Source of the DNA: JARLFX01 sp036404255
GTDB taxonomy: Bacteria; Acidobacteriota; Terriglobia; Terriglobales; Acidobacteriaceae
DNA length: 31,969 nt
Direction of reading: 5' to 3'
Assembly (NCBI GenBank): GCA_036404255.1
Contig: DASWOP010000121.1
Location: 1-31,969 of the forward strand
Shown: one piece after another, positions 1 through 8,646 of the stretch
Position numbering within the stretch: position 1 is the first letter of the stretch
Layout: every line of letters begins with the position of its first letter
The notes under the pieces: generated by a model
Databases searched by the model: none
Seen by the model: only the letters and a program-made list of their open reading frames with translations
What the model was told of the DNA's origin: nothing
Position numbers and translations under genes: made by a program

Positions 1-693
1 ATCGTTTACTTCGACCAGCTTCAATACCGTCCTGTGGGCGGCATCCACCTCGGCCCCGGCAACAAGATGTACATCGGTACCCAGCCTGACTATGGACTAG
101 TGGGCGGAGCTCTCTCGGTCTTCGATCCGGAAACTGAAAAGCTCGAAATCTATCGAAACCTCATTCCCGACGAAGAGATCGCTGCAATCGCCACGGATGA
201 TCGCTACGTCTACGGTGAGGCAGACAGCGAAGGAGGCGGAGGGAGCAAGCCGGTCGCCGAAGGAGTCCACTTCTTCGTATGGGATCCGCAGTCCCGGAAG
301 CTTGTCTTCGATCAGATTCTTCCGGGTGCTGGAAGCTTCCGATCCATTGCAGCCGTACGCGGCCACGCCTATTTCGTAACCGGGGGACAGATGATGGACT
401 ATGACTCCACCACTCGCGTACTCAGCCCTGTACCGCATCTCGATGGCCTGGGAGCGGTTCCGCCGGAGAGCCTGAAGGCGGCAAAGGATGGGACACTGTT
501 TGGCATCTTCGGCAAACAACTGGGCCGCTTTGATCCCAAAACCCGACACCTCCAGCTATTCCCCGAAACAGCAGGGTATGCGACGAGCGGGTTGACCCTC
601 GGCACGGATGGAACGGTGTACTTCGGCAGCTATACCGATATGGGAATCTATCACCCAGAGTCACCCAGTCCGCTCGCATCCTACGGAAACTAG
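1..693 (+). CDS. Beta-propeller protein, C-terminal part (5' end outside window)
   Basis: The reading frame is open from base 1, so the gene is cut by the window edge; the first in-frame start-like codon (GTG at 34) is internal. The visible 230 residues carry repeated blades of the form aromatic-Asp-Pro-x3-Lys/Arg followed by a beta-rich stretch, for example FDPETEKL, WDPQSRKL and FDPKTRHL. They align end to end with the C-terminal third of the secreted propeller at 13,875-15,932, sharing blocks such as YIGTQPDYG, RNLIPDE, GGGGSKP and AAKDGTL. By eye roughly 60 % of residues match. By analogy the full protein is probably about 680 residues, exported and folded as one or two propellers. Its biochemical role is unknown; sugar-lactone binding or hydrolysis is only a guess from the neighbouring catabolic operon. 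Confidence 0.85.
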   Translation: MVYFDQLQYRPVGGIHLGPGNKMYIGTQPDYGLVGGALSVFDPETEKLEIYRNLIPDEEIAAIATDDRYVYGEADSEGGGGSKPVAEGVHFFVWDPQSRKLVFDQILPGAGSFRSIAAVRGHAYFVTGGQMMDYDSTTRVLSPVPHLDGLGAVPPESLKAAKDGTLFGIFGKQLGRFDPKTRHLQLFPETAGYATSGLTLGTDGTVYFGSYTDMGIYHPESPSPLASYGN

Positions 694-776
694 CAGTTAT
701 CAGTTCTCTTCCTCGTGGTGCAATTGCCGCGGGGAAGAGATGAAATATTGCTACCGCCTTGCTGCATTATGCATTG

Positions 777-788
777 TATAATCTCGGT
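777..788 (+). promoter_or_regulatory. Candidate -10 element placing transcription start on a GTG codon
   Basis: A perfect TATAAT lies at 777-782 and is followed by exactly six bases and an in-frame GTG at 789, the geometry expected for a leaderless message. No convincing -35 box is found 16-18 bases upstream. The same layout (-10, six bases, GTG) occurs before the padR gene at 25,589. Confidence 0.4.
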
Positions 789-1577
789 GTGCGCCCAGTG
801 GAACCCTTGATCAGCCGGAAAAACGACATTTATTATATCGAAGTCCTCGGGAAGACTCTCGATATCCTCGACGTGTTTACACGTATGGAGAAACCGTTAC
901 TTACTCTCCAGCACATCTCGACCGAAACCGGGCTGAATAAGAACACCGTCTTCCGGGTTCTCTACACGCTTGCCGAGCACGGCTACATCACCAAGCAGAA
1001 CCATGTTTATAGCCTGGGACAGAAGCTTGCCCAGCTAGGAAACGCAAGGCTTCACGGAGAGGACTTGATTGCGGTGGCTGGGTCTTATCTTACCGCGCTG
1101 CGAGACAAGTTCGGCGAAACCGTGAACCTTGGTGTCCTCGGCGAGGGGTCCATCTGCTACGTGGATGTACGTGAGAGCAGCAAGCGCTTTCGCCTGGCGG
1201 AGCGCATCGGCGGTACCGATCCCCTCCACTCGACTGCACTGGGCAAGGCTCAGCTCGCATATCTTCCCCAGGACGAGGTGCGACGGCTGATGAAAGAGTG
1301 GGGTATGAAGAAGTACACCGAACATACCATCACCTCGGTGAGCGCCCTCGGTGCCGAACTAAAGCGAGTGCGCGCCGCGGGTTATGCTCTAGATAATCAG
1401 GAGAGCATGCTCGGAGCCTATTGCATCGCCGCGCCTATCCTCGATTCTGCCGGACGTCCTGTGGCGGCGATTAGCATCGCCGGGCCTATCATCCGCTTCA
1501 ACGAAGCAGACTTGGAAGCTGCCAGTTCCGCTTTGTTGAAGGCGGCAGCTGATATAAGGCATCAACTCGGGTATTGA
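789..1577 (+). CDS. IclR-family transcriptional regulator (first copy)
   Basis: The product has the two-part IclR architecture. An N-terminal winged helix-turn-helix covers about the first 70 residues (including NKNTVFRVLYTLAEHGY), and the C-terminal GAF-like effector domain contains GETVNLGVL, STALGKA, EHTIT and GYALDNQES motifs. IclR proteins usually control nearby catabolic genes in response to a small metabolite. It is about half identical to the second IclR at 1,651-2,520, with which it converges. Start choice is uncertain. The open frame extends to TTG 759, but TATAAT at 777-782 would place transcription start at GTG 789, giving 262 residues. TTG 807 gives an N-terminus that lines up with the second copy. 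None of these has a clear ribosome binding site. It probably co-regulates the minus-strand operon or the propeller genes, which is inference from position. Confidence 0.88.
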   Translation: MRPVEPLISRKNDIYYIEVLGKTLDILDVFTRMEKPLLTLQHISTETGLNKNTVFRVLYTLAEHGYITKQNHVYSLGQKLAQLGNARLHGEDLIAVAGSYLTALRDKFGETVNLGVLGEGSICYVDVRESSKRFRLAERIGGTDPLHSTALGKAQLAYLPQDEVRRLMKEWGMKKYTEHTITSVSALGAELKRVRAAGYALDNQESMLGAYCIAAPILDSAGRPVAAISIAGPIIRFNEADLEAASSALLKAAADIRHQLGY

Positions 1578-1650
1578 TCTCCGCGCCAGAACTCCTTCCT
1601 GCATTCGTTTCGGAAGATTGTCCACTACGACCTCATTTCACAGCGCTGCT

Positions 1651-2520
1651 TCACTGATAGGAATGAGGTAAATGTGCCTTGTACGCATCCGTAGAAATAG
1701 GATTCGGGCTGCCGCTTCTGCCGGAAGGAGAGCGTGCTGAAGAATTCGAGGAATTGCCGCCCAGCTTCGCTTGGATCTCCCTCACGGTGGCCTTCAGTGC
1801 CTCTCCTGTTTCGGTCGCTCTTTCCGTGGTCATGCGCACACTGGGACCAGAGACGCTGACCGCGGCAATCGGTCTGGTCTCTTCCGGATTCATAATCACG
1901 CATGCGACACAACACGCGCCCATCATGCTCTCGTCGGCATCGATTGCGAACCCCCGCTTCCGGATAGCCACCAATTCAGCCTTCAGTGCCACGGTAGAGG
2001 TAATCGTATGTTCGGTGAGCGCGGTCAGACGTTTCGTGCCAAGCAGAGTGCGTACTTCCTCCGGGGCAAGGCGTGAGAGATAAGCTTTGCCGAGAGCGCT
2101 GCAGTGGAGCATATCGACCGCTCCTACCTTCTCCGCCAGCCGCAGGGGATCGTGACTCTCCCAAACTGAAATATAGCGAATCTGATTCTGATCCAGAACT
2201 CCCAGGTTGACTGTCTCTCCAAATGTATCGCGCATTGCCTGCAACAGAGGCCCGGCGACCACGAGCAGATCCGTATGCCGCAATCGCGCATTGCTAAGCT
2301 CAACAAGTTTCGGCCCAAGCTCATACTTCCGATCATCCTTAACAACATATCCATGTTCGGCGAGCGAATAGAGGATGCGGAACACCGCATTCTTGTTCAT
2401 CCGGAGCTGCTCCGAAATGCTAAGAAGCGAGAACTGACGTTGGGGACCCTGAGCGAGCGTCTCCAGCACGCCCAGGGTCTTGCCGATCAGTCCGACATAG
2501 TAAACATCATCTTTTGGCAC
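1651..2520 (-). CDS. IclR-family transcriptional regulator (second copy, operon end)
   Basis: This 289-residue regulator has an N-terminal winged helix (NKNAVFRILYSLAEHGY) and a C-terminal effector-binding domain (GETVNLGVL, CSALGKAYL, GFAIDADESMMGACC). It starts at GTG 2520 with a GGAG ribosome site about seven bases upstream. It lies 71 bases after the symporter stop in the same direction, so it is probably the last gene of the catabolic operon or has its own weak promoter. Compared with its paralogue at 789-1,577 it carries about 35 extra C-terminal residues rich in Ser, Pro and Gly, likely disordered. The regulated target is most simply the operon promoter at 11,433-11,461; this is inferred, not shown. 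Confidence 0.9.
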   Translation of the reverse strand: MPKDDVYYVGLIGKTLGVLETLAQGPQRQFSLLSISEQLRMNKNAVFRILYSLAEHGYVVKDDRKYELGPKLVELSNARLRHTDLLVVAGPLLQAMRDTFGETVNLGVLDQNQIRYISVWESHDPLRLAEKVGAVDMLHCSALGKAYLSRLAPEEVRTLLGTKRLTALTEHTITSTVALKAELVAIRKRGFAIDADESMMGACCVACVIMNPEETRPIAAVSVSGPSVRMTTERATETGEALKATVREIQAKLGGNSSNSSARSPSGRSGSPNPISTDAYKAHLPHSYQ

Positions 2521-2591
2521 TATGACTCCGATACTGCAACCTGCTTATCCTCGTTCCGCCAGCACACGACTCCCAGTCGCGCAGGCAAACG

Positions 2592-4322
2592 CTAGAGCTT
2601 ACCGGCATCTCGGTTCATGGCTGCTGTCCTGCGCGAGCTGAGCTGAAACATCACGCCGATGCCAAGCAGAACCAGCCCGACTGCGGAATCAATGAGGATT
2701 GCCGCTCTCGACCCGGAAATCAGACCGGCGAGCAAGATCAAAACTCCGACTCCAATCGTAGAAAATGCAAGGATGGGAGCTGCAGGATTGCCTGCTCGAG
2801 CTGGCATCTCGGCGGGTTGAATCGGTGTGTGGAGGTCTGCGAAGAAGCGGTCAACCTTCAGGGATTCTTCGGCAGTTCGCGGAAGGAGACGAGTCCCAAC
2901 AACCATCCCGGCGAGTGTTGCGGCCATGTTTGCAAGCAGGGATACGCCTTCAAAATTGTAGATCGATCCAAAGGCCAATCCAGCACCCGGCCACCACGTT
3001 TTGATCGCGAGCATGCCGCAACCCGTGAACAGGCCACATAGAAAGCCTGTGAATGCTCCCTGCCAGTTGAGGCTCCGAACTGTGAGCCCGGCAAGCAGCG
3101 GCAGCAACGTTGGGGCCATGAACAGCCCGAGCGCAGTCACCATCAGATTGAACAGAGATTCCTGGTGCATAAACGCGATCCAGAGGCTGAGTACCGTTGT
3201 GAAGGCACCCAGTCCGAACGTAATCCACCGGCCTACAAATACCAGTCGCCGCTCCGAAGCAGCCGGACGCAGAAGGCGCCGATAGACGTCATGAGTCAAC
3301 ACTCCGGCGATCGCGTTGAAGTCACCGCTCACGGCTGCCATCGTCGCTGAAAACATGGCCGCCAAAATAATGCCCACCATGCCGGCAGGTAAGAGGCGCA
3401 TAACCAGTAGGACGTAGGTATCGGCCGTGTGGTGCTGGGCAACGAGGTCGGGCAGAATGTGCCGGCCAATGATCGCGGGCAGAATCATCAACGGTGCGCC
3501 GATAAAGTTGAGCGCCGCAGAACAGTACGCGGCCTTCGACGCTTCACGTTCGTCTCGCACCGAATAGTATTTCTGCGCGAGCGACCAGCTGGCGTTGTAG
3601 CTGATGATCATGACGACTGCGAAGCCGACAACATAGATCCACCCGTACGGACCGTTGACGGGTTTCAGAAAACCAGCAGGCAAGTGTGAGAACGCGGGCC
3701 GCATGCCCCCAGCCGCAACAATCGCCAGCGGGAGCATCAGTAGGATCGCCAGCGATTTCATCAGAAACTGTACATAGTCGGTGACCACGAGTGCCCAGAG
3801 CCCGCCAAAGAAGGTATAGGCCACCATCACCACACCACAGATCCCAATCGACCATGACAGGCTGAGGCCAGATGCCACCGAGACGAACAGCCCGGTCGCA
3901 AAGACCTTCAGTGCATCATCGAAGATCTTCATTGGAATGCCGGCCCATGCGAACAGCTGTCGGATCGAGCCGTTGAATCGCGCTTCCAGAAACTGCACCG
4001 GGGTCACGACCCGTGCACGTCTCCAGCGTTTCGCAAAAAATAACCCGCCCGCCAGGCAGCCCGGAACCGCGACCCAGAACAGCGTTACCGAAACCCACCC
4101 GTACATATAGCCGATTTGCGCATAGGCGATAAACGAAAACGCGCTGAAACTCGACATGTAATGCGAGATACCGGCCATCCACCAGGGAACTTCGTTGCCA
4201 CCGGCGAAGTAGTCCTTCATCGTCAGCAAGCGGTTCCTGAACCATAGCCCGACCCAGAGGACGAGCGCGAAGTAGCCGATGACCACCAGGTAATCAGAGG
4301 GTGTGAGCGGAAGGTGCGTCAT
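2592..4322 (-). CDS. Sodium:solute symporter (SSS family)
   Basis: This is a 576-residue, very hydrophobic protein with at least a dozen membrane segments, typical in length for the SSS family (SglT/PutP/NanT relatives). Family hallmarks are the opening segment ending in RNRLLTMKDYFAGG, the GISHYMSSFSAF stretch in the second segment, FFGGLWALVVTDYVQF, and MFSATMAAVSGDFNAIAGVLTHDVY. The family couples uptake of sugars, sugar acids, amino acids or vitamins to sodium entry across the inner membrane. ATG 4322 follows the stop of the enolase-superfamily gene by three bases, with GGAG upstream inside that gene, so the two are translationally linked. It is presumably the uptake system for the compound broken down by the operon. 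The substrate cannot be read from sequence. Confidence 0.92.
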   Translation of the reverse strand: MTHLPLTPSDYLVVIGYFALVLWVGLWFRNRLLTMKDYFAGGNEVPWWMAGISHYMSSFSAFSFIAYAQIGYMYGWVSVTLFWVAVPGCLAGGLFFAKRWRRARVVTPVQFLEARFNGSIRQLFAWAGIPMKIFDDALKVFATGLFVSVASGLSLSWSIGICGVVMVAYTFFGGLWALVVTDYVQFLMKSLAILLMLPLAIVAAGGMRPAFSHLPAGFLKPVNGPYGWIYVVGFAVVMIISYNASWSLAQKYYSVRDEREASKAAYCSAALNFIGAPLMILPAIIGRHILPDLVAQHHTADTYVLLVMRLLPAGMVGIILAAMFSATMAAVSGDFNAIAGVLTHDVYRRLLRPAASERRLVFVGRWITFGLGAFTTVLSLWIAFMHQESLFNLMVTALGLFMAPTLLPLLAGLTVRSLNWQGAFTGFLCGLFTGCGMLAIKTWWPGAGLAFGSIYNFEGVSLLANMAATLAGMVVGTRLLPRTAEESLKVDRFFADLHTPIQPAEMPARAGNPAAPILAFSTIGVGVLILLAGLISGSRAAILIDSAVGLVLLGIGVMFQLSSRRTAAMNRDAGKL

Positions 4323-4325
4323 CTA

Positions 4326-5471
4326 TCAGAAGCTCCAGTGGCGCACGGTATGCCGTTGCAACCTGTTCATATCGATGGAAAATCCAAGTCCCGGCCCCGA
4401 AGGTCCTGGTAACAGGGAATCCTCGAGTGTTAACTCCTGTTTTAAGATGTCGTCCTCATACCAGCGGCTGCTTGGCTCGACATCCGTCGGGTAAGTGCAT
4501 CCCGGATGGGCAGCAAACATCAACGCCTGCGCACTCCCGATCCCAAGCTCCGGCATTGTGCCTAACCACATTGCGATATCGCGTTGCACGCAGTTCTCCG
4601 CGATGCGCAACGCTTCAAGATATCCCCCGACACGTTGTAATTTGATGTTGACGATTCGGCACGCGTCCATCTCGCCGGCACGGATCGCGTCCTTCGCAGT
4701 CTCTACGCTCTCGTCGAAACAAACTGGAGTTGCCACGCTGCGCTGCAACTCCGCCGAGCCTTCAAAGTCATCTTTTCCGAATGGCTGCTCAAACATCATC
4801 AAGCCATAGTCGTCCATCTCCTGGAATATTTTCAGGTCACTCAGGGAGTAGTCTGCGTTTGCATCCACAAACAGGGGAATATCACCGTACCAGTCGCGAA
4901 CCGCACGCACAAGCCGCACATCGTGTCCACGTTTGATCTTGATCTTCACTCTGCTGTAATCACGCACGCGGTAGCGCTCAAGCGCATCATGCAGTTCTTC
5001 GTCGCTGTCATACAGACCCACAGCGAGTCCAGATACGACAGGGCGCTCCGCAATGCCGAAGAACTCCCGAAGCGATACCCCGGCCCGGCGAGCCAACATC
5101 TCCCAGGCTGCGGTCTCAATGGCGACACGAACAAAACGGCTTGAGGGCCACGAGTCGAGCTCCGTTTCCAACGCGAGCATCGTGAGATACGTCCGGCCAA
5201 CAAGCCTCGGCAGAATACTCTCCACAAGCTCACGCTCGCAGGTATCCGGAGTCTCGCCTGAATAGAATGCTCCGGGCATTGCAGACGACTCTCCCCAACC
5301 TGACTCATCTCCATCCCCGACGCGAATGATAATCGCGTCTTTACGCGAAACCTCTCCGGAACTGATCCGGAACGGCTCGAGCATTGGAATGGAGACTCGC
5401 CAGGCTTCCACGTGACGAAACGTCACGGGCCCTCGAAGACCCATCTCTTCTGAGCTGCAGGGTGTGTTCAT
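4326..5471 (-). CDS. Enolase-superfamily enzyme, OSBS/N-succinylamino-acid racemase-like
   Basis: The 381-residue product has the enolase-superfamily capping domain (about 18-140) and barrel. Catalytic residues of the muconate-lactonizing subgroup are in place: a Lys-x-Lys pair (K176, K178), metal ligands D203 (VDANADYS), E228 (FEQP) and D253 (FDES), and the second catalytic lysine K277 (NIKLQRVGG). The C-terminal ELGIGSAQA and DVEPSSRWYEDDI stretches resemble o-succinylbenzoate synthase / N-succinylamino-acid racemase proteins. Those enzymes dehydrate SHCHC in menaquinone synthesis or racemise N-acyl amino acids. No other men gene is nearby and the neighbours are catabolic, so a racemase, epimerase, dehydratase or cycloisomerase of the pathway is more likely. 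ATG 5471 is preceded by GAGGCGAGG, and the gap to the upstream aminotransferase is 27 bases. Confidence 0.88.
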   Translation of the reverse strand: MNTPCSSEEMGLRGPVTFRHVEAWRVSIPMLEPFRISSGEVSRKDAIIIRVGDGDESGWGESSAMPGAFYSGETPDTCERELVESILPRLVGRTYLTMLALETELDSWPSSRFVRVAIETAAWEMLARRAGVSLREFFGIAERPVVSGLAVGLYDSDEELHDALERYRVRDYSRVKIKIKRGHDVRLVRAVRDWYGDIPLFVDANADYSLSDLKIFQEMDDYGLMMFEQPFGKDDFEGSAELQRSVATPVCFDESVETAKDAIRAGEMDACRIVNIKLQRVGGYLEALRIAENCVQRDIAMWLGTMPELGIGSAQALMFAAHPGCTYPTDVEPSSRWYEDDILKQELTLEDSLLPGPSGPGLGFSIDMNRLQRHTVRHWSF

Positions 5472-5498
5472 GCCTCGCCTCTTGTGATGGAATGCGCT

Positions 5499-6758
5499 CT
5501 AATCACTTACTACCACTGGGGCAAAATGGTTGGCCACCTTGCGGATGGCATTGCCGATCTGCTCTACATGTTCAGGGGTGTAGTTCTCATTCCAATGAAT
5601 TGCAATCGTCCGCGAGAGCACCGCTTCTGCCTGTGGGCACAACCCGCGTTCAAACGCCTGGTGCGGATATGCGGTGAATGGATACCCTGTATGGCCGTAT
5701 GTATTCGGCCCAGTAAAGATGGGAGAGAGATAGAGCGGGTCCACGATGTACCTTACCCATGCCGGCACGCCTTCAGCTACCAGCGCCTTCCCGAACTCCA
5801 GCGCACTTGCCCCTGCGCTCTCACTGATCTGAAGCATGTACAGCCAATAGGAAGGGTTCATGCCAGGCGGAGTATAAGGCGACGAAACACCGTCGATACC
5901 GCTGATCATCTTGGTCAGTTGCAGCGCCGTCGCGCGGCGACGCTCCACCGTGGCCTGTACCTTCTTCAACTGCGCCAGCGCCACCGCGCCTGCCAACTCA
6001 CTCATGCGATAGTTCTGAGACAGGAAGAGAAAACGGCCGGAGCCAAGCTCGCCCAGTTCACGAGGCCACGCTTTGTCTGAGAATAACAAGGCGCGGCGCG
6101 CATACTCCTTGTTCGACGTGATCATAAGGCCGCCTTCTCCGCAACTCATGTGCTTGCTTTGCTGAAGGCTGAAACACGCCATATCCCCCATGGAGCCGAC
6201 GAGCTTGCCCTTATACTCCGCCCAATAAGCCTGGGAGCAATCCTCGATCAGCACGACACTATGTCTCTTGCAGATGGCGAGCAGTTCATCCATGGCGCAG
6301 GGCATACCCGCGAGATGAACCGCCATCACTGCTTTGGTCTTCGCCGTGATCAGGCTCTCTACAGAGGCTGGATCCATCAGTAGCGTCGCCGGATCTACGT
6401 CTGCAAACACTGGAATCGCGTTTTGCCAGAGGATCGGCAGAAGGGAACCGATATCGGTAATGGGCGGCAGGATGACCTCATCGCCAGGCTCAAGATCGAG
6501 TGCAGCAATGGCCAGGTGAACGCACGAAGTTCCGCTCGAGCAGGCAACGGCATAGGACACTCCGATCGCCGCTGCAAAGTCGCGCTCCAGGGCCTTTACC
6601 ATAGTGCCGCCGTTGCGGCTCAGGCAACCGGAACGAAGAGCCTGGATAACCAGTTCCTCCTCCTCCGGACCGAAGGTCCGCCCCGCAGCCGAGTTAATGT
6701 TCGGCAAAACTGCTGAGACTGCTTTGCTACCGCCGTCAATGGCCAACTGGTTATTCAT
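5499..6758 (-). CDS. DegT/DnrJ/EryC1-family PLP-dependent aminotransferase
   Basis: The 419-residue product matches the length and motifs of sugar aminotransferases of the DegT/DnrJ/EryC1 family. These are the phosphate-binding SGTS turn at 75-78, the PLP-pairing aspartate D173 in IEDCSQA, and the Schiff-base lysine K202 in FSLQQSKHMSCGEGG. The family transfers amino groups onto keto-sugars or keto-cyclitols, normally in biosynthesis of amino sugars and antibiotics. Here it sits inside a catabolic operon: ATG 6758 overlaps the stop of the Gfo/Idh gene by four bases (ATGA), with GGAGG upstream. It may therefore work with that oxidoreductase on the same carbon, adding or removing an amino group. 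The direction and substrate are unknown. The lysine and aspartate are intact, so it is probably active. Confidence 0.92.
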   Translation of the reverse strand: MNNQLAIDGGSKAVSAVLPNINSAAGRTFGPEEEELVIQALRSGCLSRNGGTMVKALERDFAAAIGVSYAVACSSGTSCVHLAIAALDLEPGDEVILPPITDIGSLLPILWQNAIPVFADVDPATLLMDPASVESLITAKTKAVMAVHLAGMPCAMDELLAICKRHSVVLIEDCSQAYWAEYKGKLVGSMGDMACFSLQQSKHMSCGEGGLMITSNKEYARRALLFSDKAWPRELGELGSGRFLFLSQNYRMSELAGAVALAQLKKVQATVERRRATALQLTKMISGIDGVSSPYTPPGMNPSYWLYMLQISESAGASALEFGKALVAEGVPAWVRYIVDPLYLSPIFTGPNTYGHTGYPFTAYPHQAFERGLCPQAEAVLSRTIAIHWNENYTPEHVEQIGNAIRKVANHFAPVVVSD

Positions 6759-7795
6759 CGCGACACCTCCACAGAGCGAAGGTGAATTGTGCGGCCCTCG
6801 GCCGCCGATTGATAGGCAGCAAGTGCTACCTCCACTGCCGCGCGCCCGTCTTCACCTGTAACAGAGGGCTCGCGATCTTCCAGAATGCTGTCAATGAATT
6901 CCTGATGCTGCATTTGATATGCCTTCATTCTGACGGGTGAGAGCATGCCCTCGCCTATCCAGTCGATTGGTTCTTGTTTTGCTACGACGGTCCACCTGTT
7001 TTCAGTGCCCAGGCGAAGCTCCCCGTAAGCGTCGAGGTCGAGGTTCCCAGCGTCTCCAGAAAGCAACGCGCCAGAAGCTCCACGTGGAAAGAGAGGCGCC
7101 GCAATCTCCCATGACGCCCATATTGTTGCCATGGCGCCGTTCGTTAGCGAGAGGAGTGCCATCGTTGAAACTTCGTTCCCGCTCTTCTCATCCCGATGGA
7201 CGTGCGCGGTGATGGATGCAACCTCTGCACCGGTGATCCAGCGGATGCGGTCAATATTGTGGACAGCATGCCCGAGAAAAATTCCATAATTCTCCGGTAG
7301 TGACTGCCAGGGCGAGAGCGATTCGAGTCCGCCAGTGGCCAGGATCTGCTCCTGGATCATTCGGACTTCACCGATCGCGCCTTCCTGCACCAGGCGGCGA
7401 GCCTCCATGTTGCATACGCGGAAGCGCTGTCCGAACATGATCATTACCTTCAGTCCGCGGGCACGTGTTACGGCCAGGATGCGGTCGCAATCTTCCACCG
7501 ATGTCGCCATGGGCTTGTCGATTAGAAGGTGCTTCCCGGCATTGGCTGCTGCCAGAGCTTCCTGCGCATGTGCAGCGTGCGGTGTGCTGATGAGAACCGC
7601 GTCAATGTCGCTGCGCTGGAGGAGTGCCTCCACCGATGGTTCGCTGGCGACTCCAAACTCAGCCGCCAACGCGCCCGCACGGCTTCCGCCTGCAATCGCT
7701 ACCAGCTTTGCATTCTTCAGGTAGCGCGTGGCGACCTCGGCATTCGTTCTGCCCATAAACCCGGAACCAATGATTCCGAGACGGATAACTCTCAT
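6755..7795 (-). CDS. Gfo/Idh/MocA-family NAD(P)-dependent oxidoreductase
   Basis: The 346-residue protein begins with a Rossmann dinucleotide fold (GIIGSGFMG, glycines 10, 12 and 15). It contains the family Lys-Pro motif at K94-P95 (IDKPMA) and a catalytic-site His/Asp stretch GHAVHNID at 175-182, followed by the C-terminal alpha/beta substrate domain. Members oxidise or reduce a hydroxyl of sugars, inositols or their acids. ATG 7795 overlaps the stop of the upstream hydrolase by four bases and has a strong GGAGGAG site. Pairing with a DegT aminotransferase recalls kanosamine-type modules, in which the oxidoreductase makes a 3-keto sugar for the aminotransferase. In this catabolic setting the flow could be reversed. 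Both possibilities are inference. Confidence 0.92.
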   Translation of the reverse strand: MRVIRLGIIGSGFMGRTNAEVATRYLKNAKLVAIAGGSRAGALAAEFGVASEPSVEALLQRSDIDAVLISTPHAAHAQEALAAANAGKHLLIDKPMATSVEDCDRILAVTRARGLKVMIMFGQRFRVCNMEARRLVQEGAIGEVRMIQEQILATGGLESLSPWQSLPENYGIFLGHAVHNIDRIRWITGAEVASITAHVHRDEKSGNEVSTMALLSLTNGAMATIWASWEIAAPLFPRGASGALLSGDAGNLDLDAYGELRLGTENRWTVVAKQEPIDWIGEGMLSPVRMKAYQMQHQEFIDSILEDREPSVTGEDGRAAVEVALAAYQSAAEGRTIHLRSVEVSR

Positions 7796-8646
7796 TTCGA
7801 CTCCTCCACGATGAACGTGTCTAAGGCCCCAAGTCCATCAATCTCTACGCGCAGATGATCGCCCGCACGCAGTGAACGTCCCCTCGCAAAGCCCACGCCT
7901 TCAGGCGTCCCCATTGCGATCACATCGCCCGGTTCGAGCGTGAGGACCGAGGAAATTGCCGCGATTGTTTCCGCAATACCAAAGATCATGGCGCTCGTAT
8001 TGGACTGCTGCATGTACTCGCCATTCAGCGAAAGTCGAATCCCGAGGTTATGAGGATCAAGGACTTCGTCCGCCGTCACAATCTCTGGACCCAGCGGCGC
8101 GGACCCATCGAACCATTTGCCCATCAACCAATCGAAGAACGGATCGAACTCACGCTTATCCCGGTTCTCGATCCGGTCATTGAACTTGCGTTCGCTCAGG
8201 TCGTTGATGATCGTGTAGCCAAAGACGCTCGCCATCGCTTCGGATGCCAGAACATCCTTTGTCCGTCGGCCGATGACAATTGCAAGCTCTGCCTCCCAAT
8301 CGAGAAAGACATTATTGGAGCGCAAAACAACCTTGCCGTTCGTCTCCAGAATCGACGTTGTAGGCTTCCAGAAAACCTGTGGCGTCCATACTCCGGAGCC
8401 CTGAGTGGAGAAGCCAGACTCGACTACATGCTTACGATAATTGCCTGCCAGCGCCAGCAGCTTTGGCACGGATCGAATTGGCGCATCCAGGCGCAAATCC
8501 TCAGCACGCAGCAGCGGTGCCTCGGCAAGCTCCTGTTCCGAAATCGGTTCCAGCGGTGAGCGCACTCCCAGGTCCCGGACCGTGTCTCCAACCCGTACTC
8601 CCAGATGGACACTATTGTCCGCAGCGAAAAAACGCAACAATCTCAT
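7792..8646 (-). CDS. Fumarylacetoacetate hydrolase (FAH)-fold family enzyme
   Basis: The 284-residue product has the FAH fold. It carries GNYRKH at 68-73 and the metal-binding pattern E118-x-E120 (FLDWEAELAIVIGRR) with D149 (INDLSERKFN). The C-terminal glycine-rich LEPGDVIAMGTPEGVG follows. The family includes hydrolases of diketo acids, ureidoglycolate-type lyases, and the 2,4-diketo-3-deoxy-fuconate hydrolase step of deoxysugar-acid breakdown. The ATG at 8646 directly follows the TAG stop of the upstream gene, with GGGAGAGG ahead of it. Its metal ligands are complete, so it is likely an active C-C or C-N bond hydrolase acting late in the pathway. Which diketo or keto acid it uses cannot be told from sequence. 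Confidence 0.92.
   Translation of the reverse strand: MRLLRFFAADNSVHLGVRVGDTVRDLGVRSPLEPISEQELAEAPLLRAEDLRLDAPIRSVPKLLALAGNYRKHVVESGFSTQGSGVWTPQVFWKPTTSILETNGKVVLRSNNVFLDWEAELAIVIGRRTKDVLASEAMASVFGYTIINDLSERKFNDRIENRDKREFDPFFDWLMGKWFDGSAPLGPEIVTADEVLDPHNLGIRLSLNGEYMQQSNTSAMIFGIAETIAAISSVLTLEPGDVIAMGTPEGVGFARGRSLRAGDHLRVEIDGLGALDTFIVEESK

Noticed and set aside
1630..1669. ACCTCATT/AATGAGGT inverted repeat at the end of the second IclR gene
   Set aside because: Eight-base arms with a 24-base loop overlapping coding sequence; too weak to call a terminator between the convergent genes.
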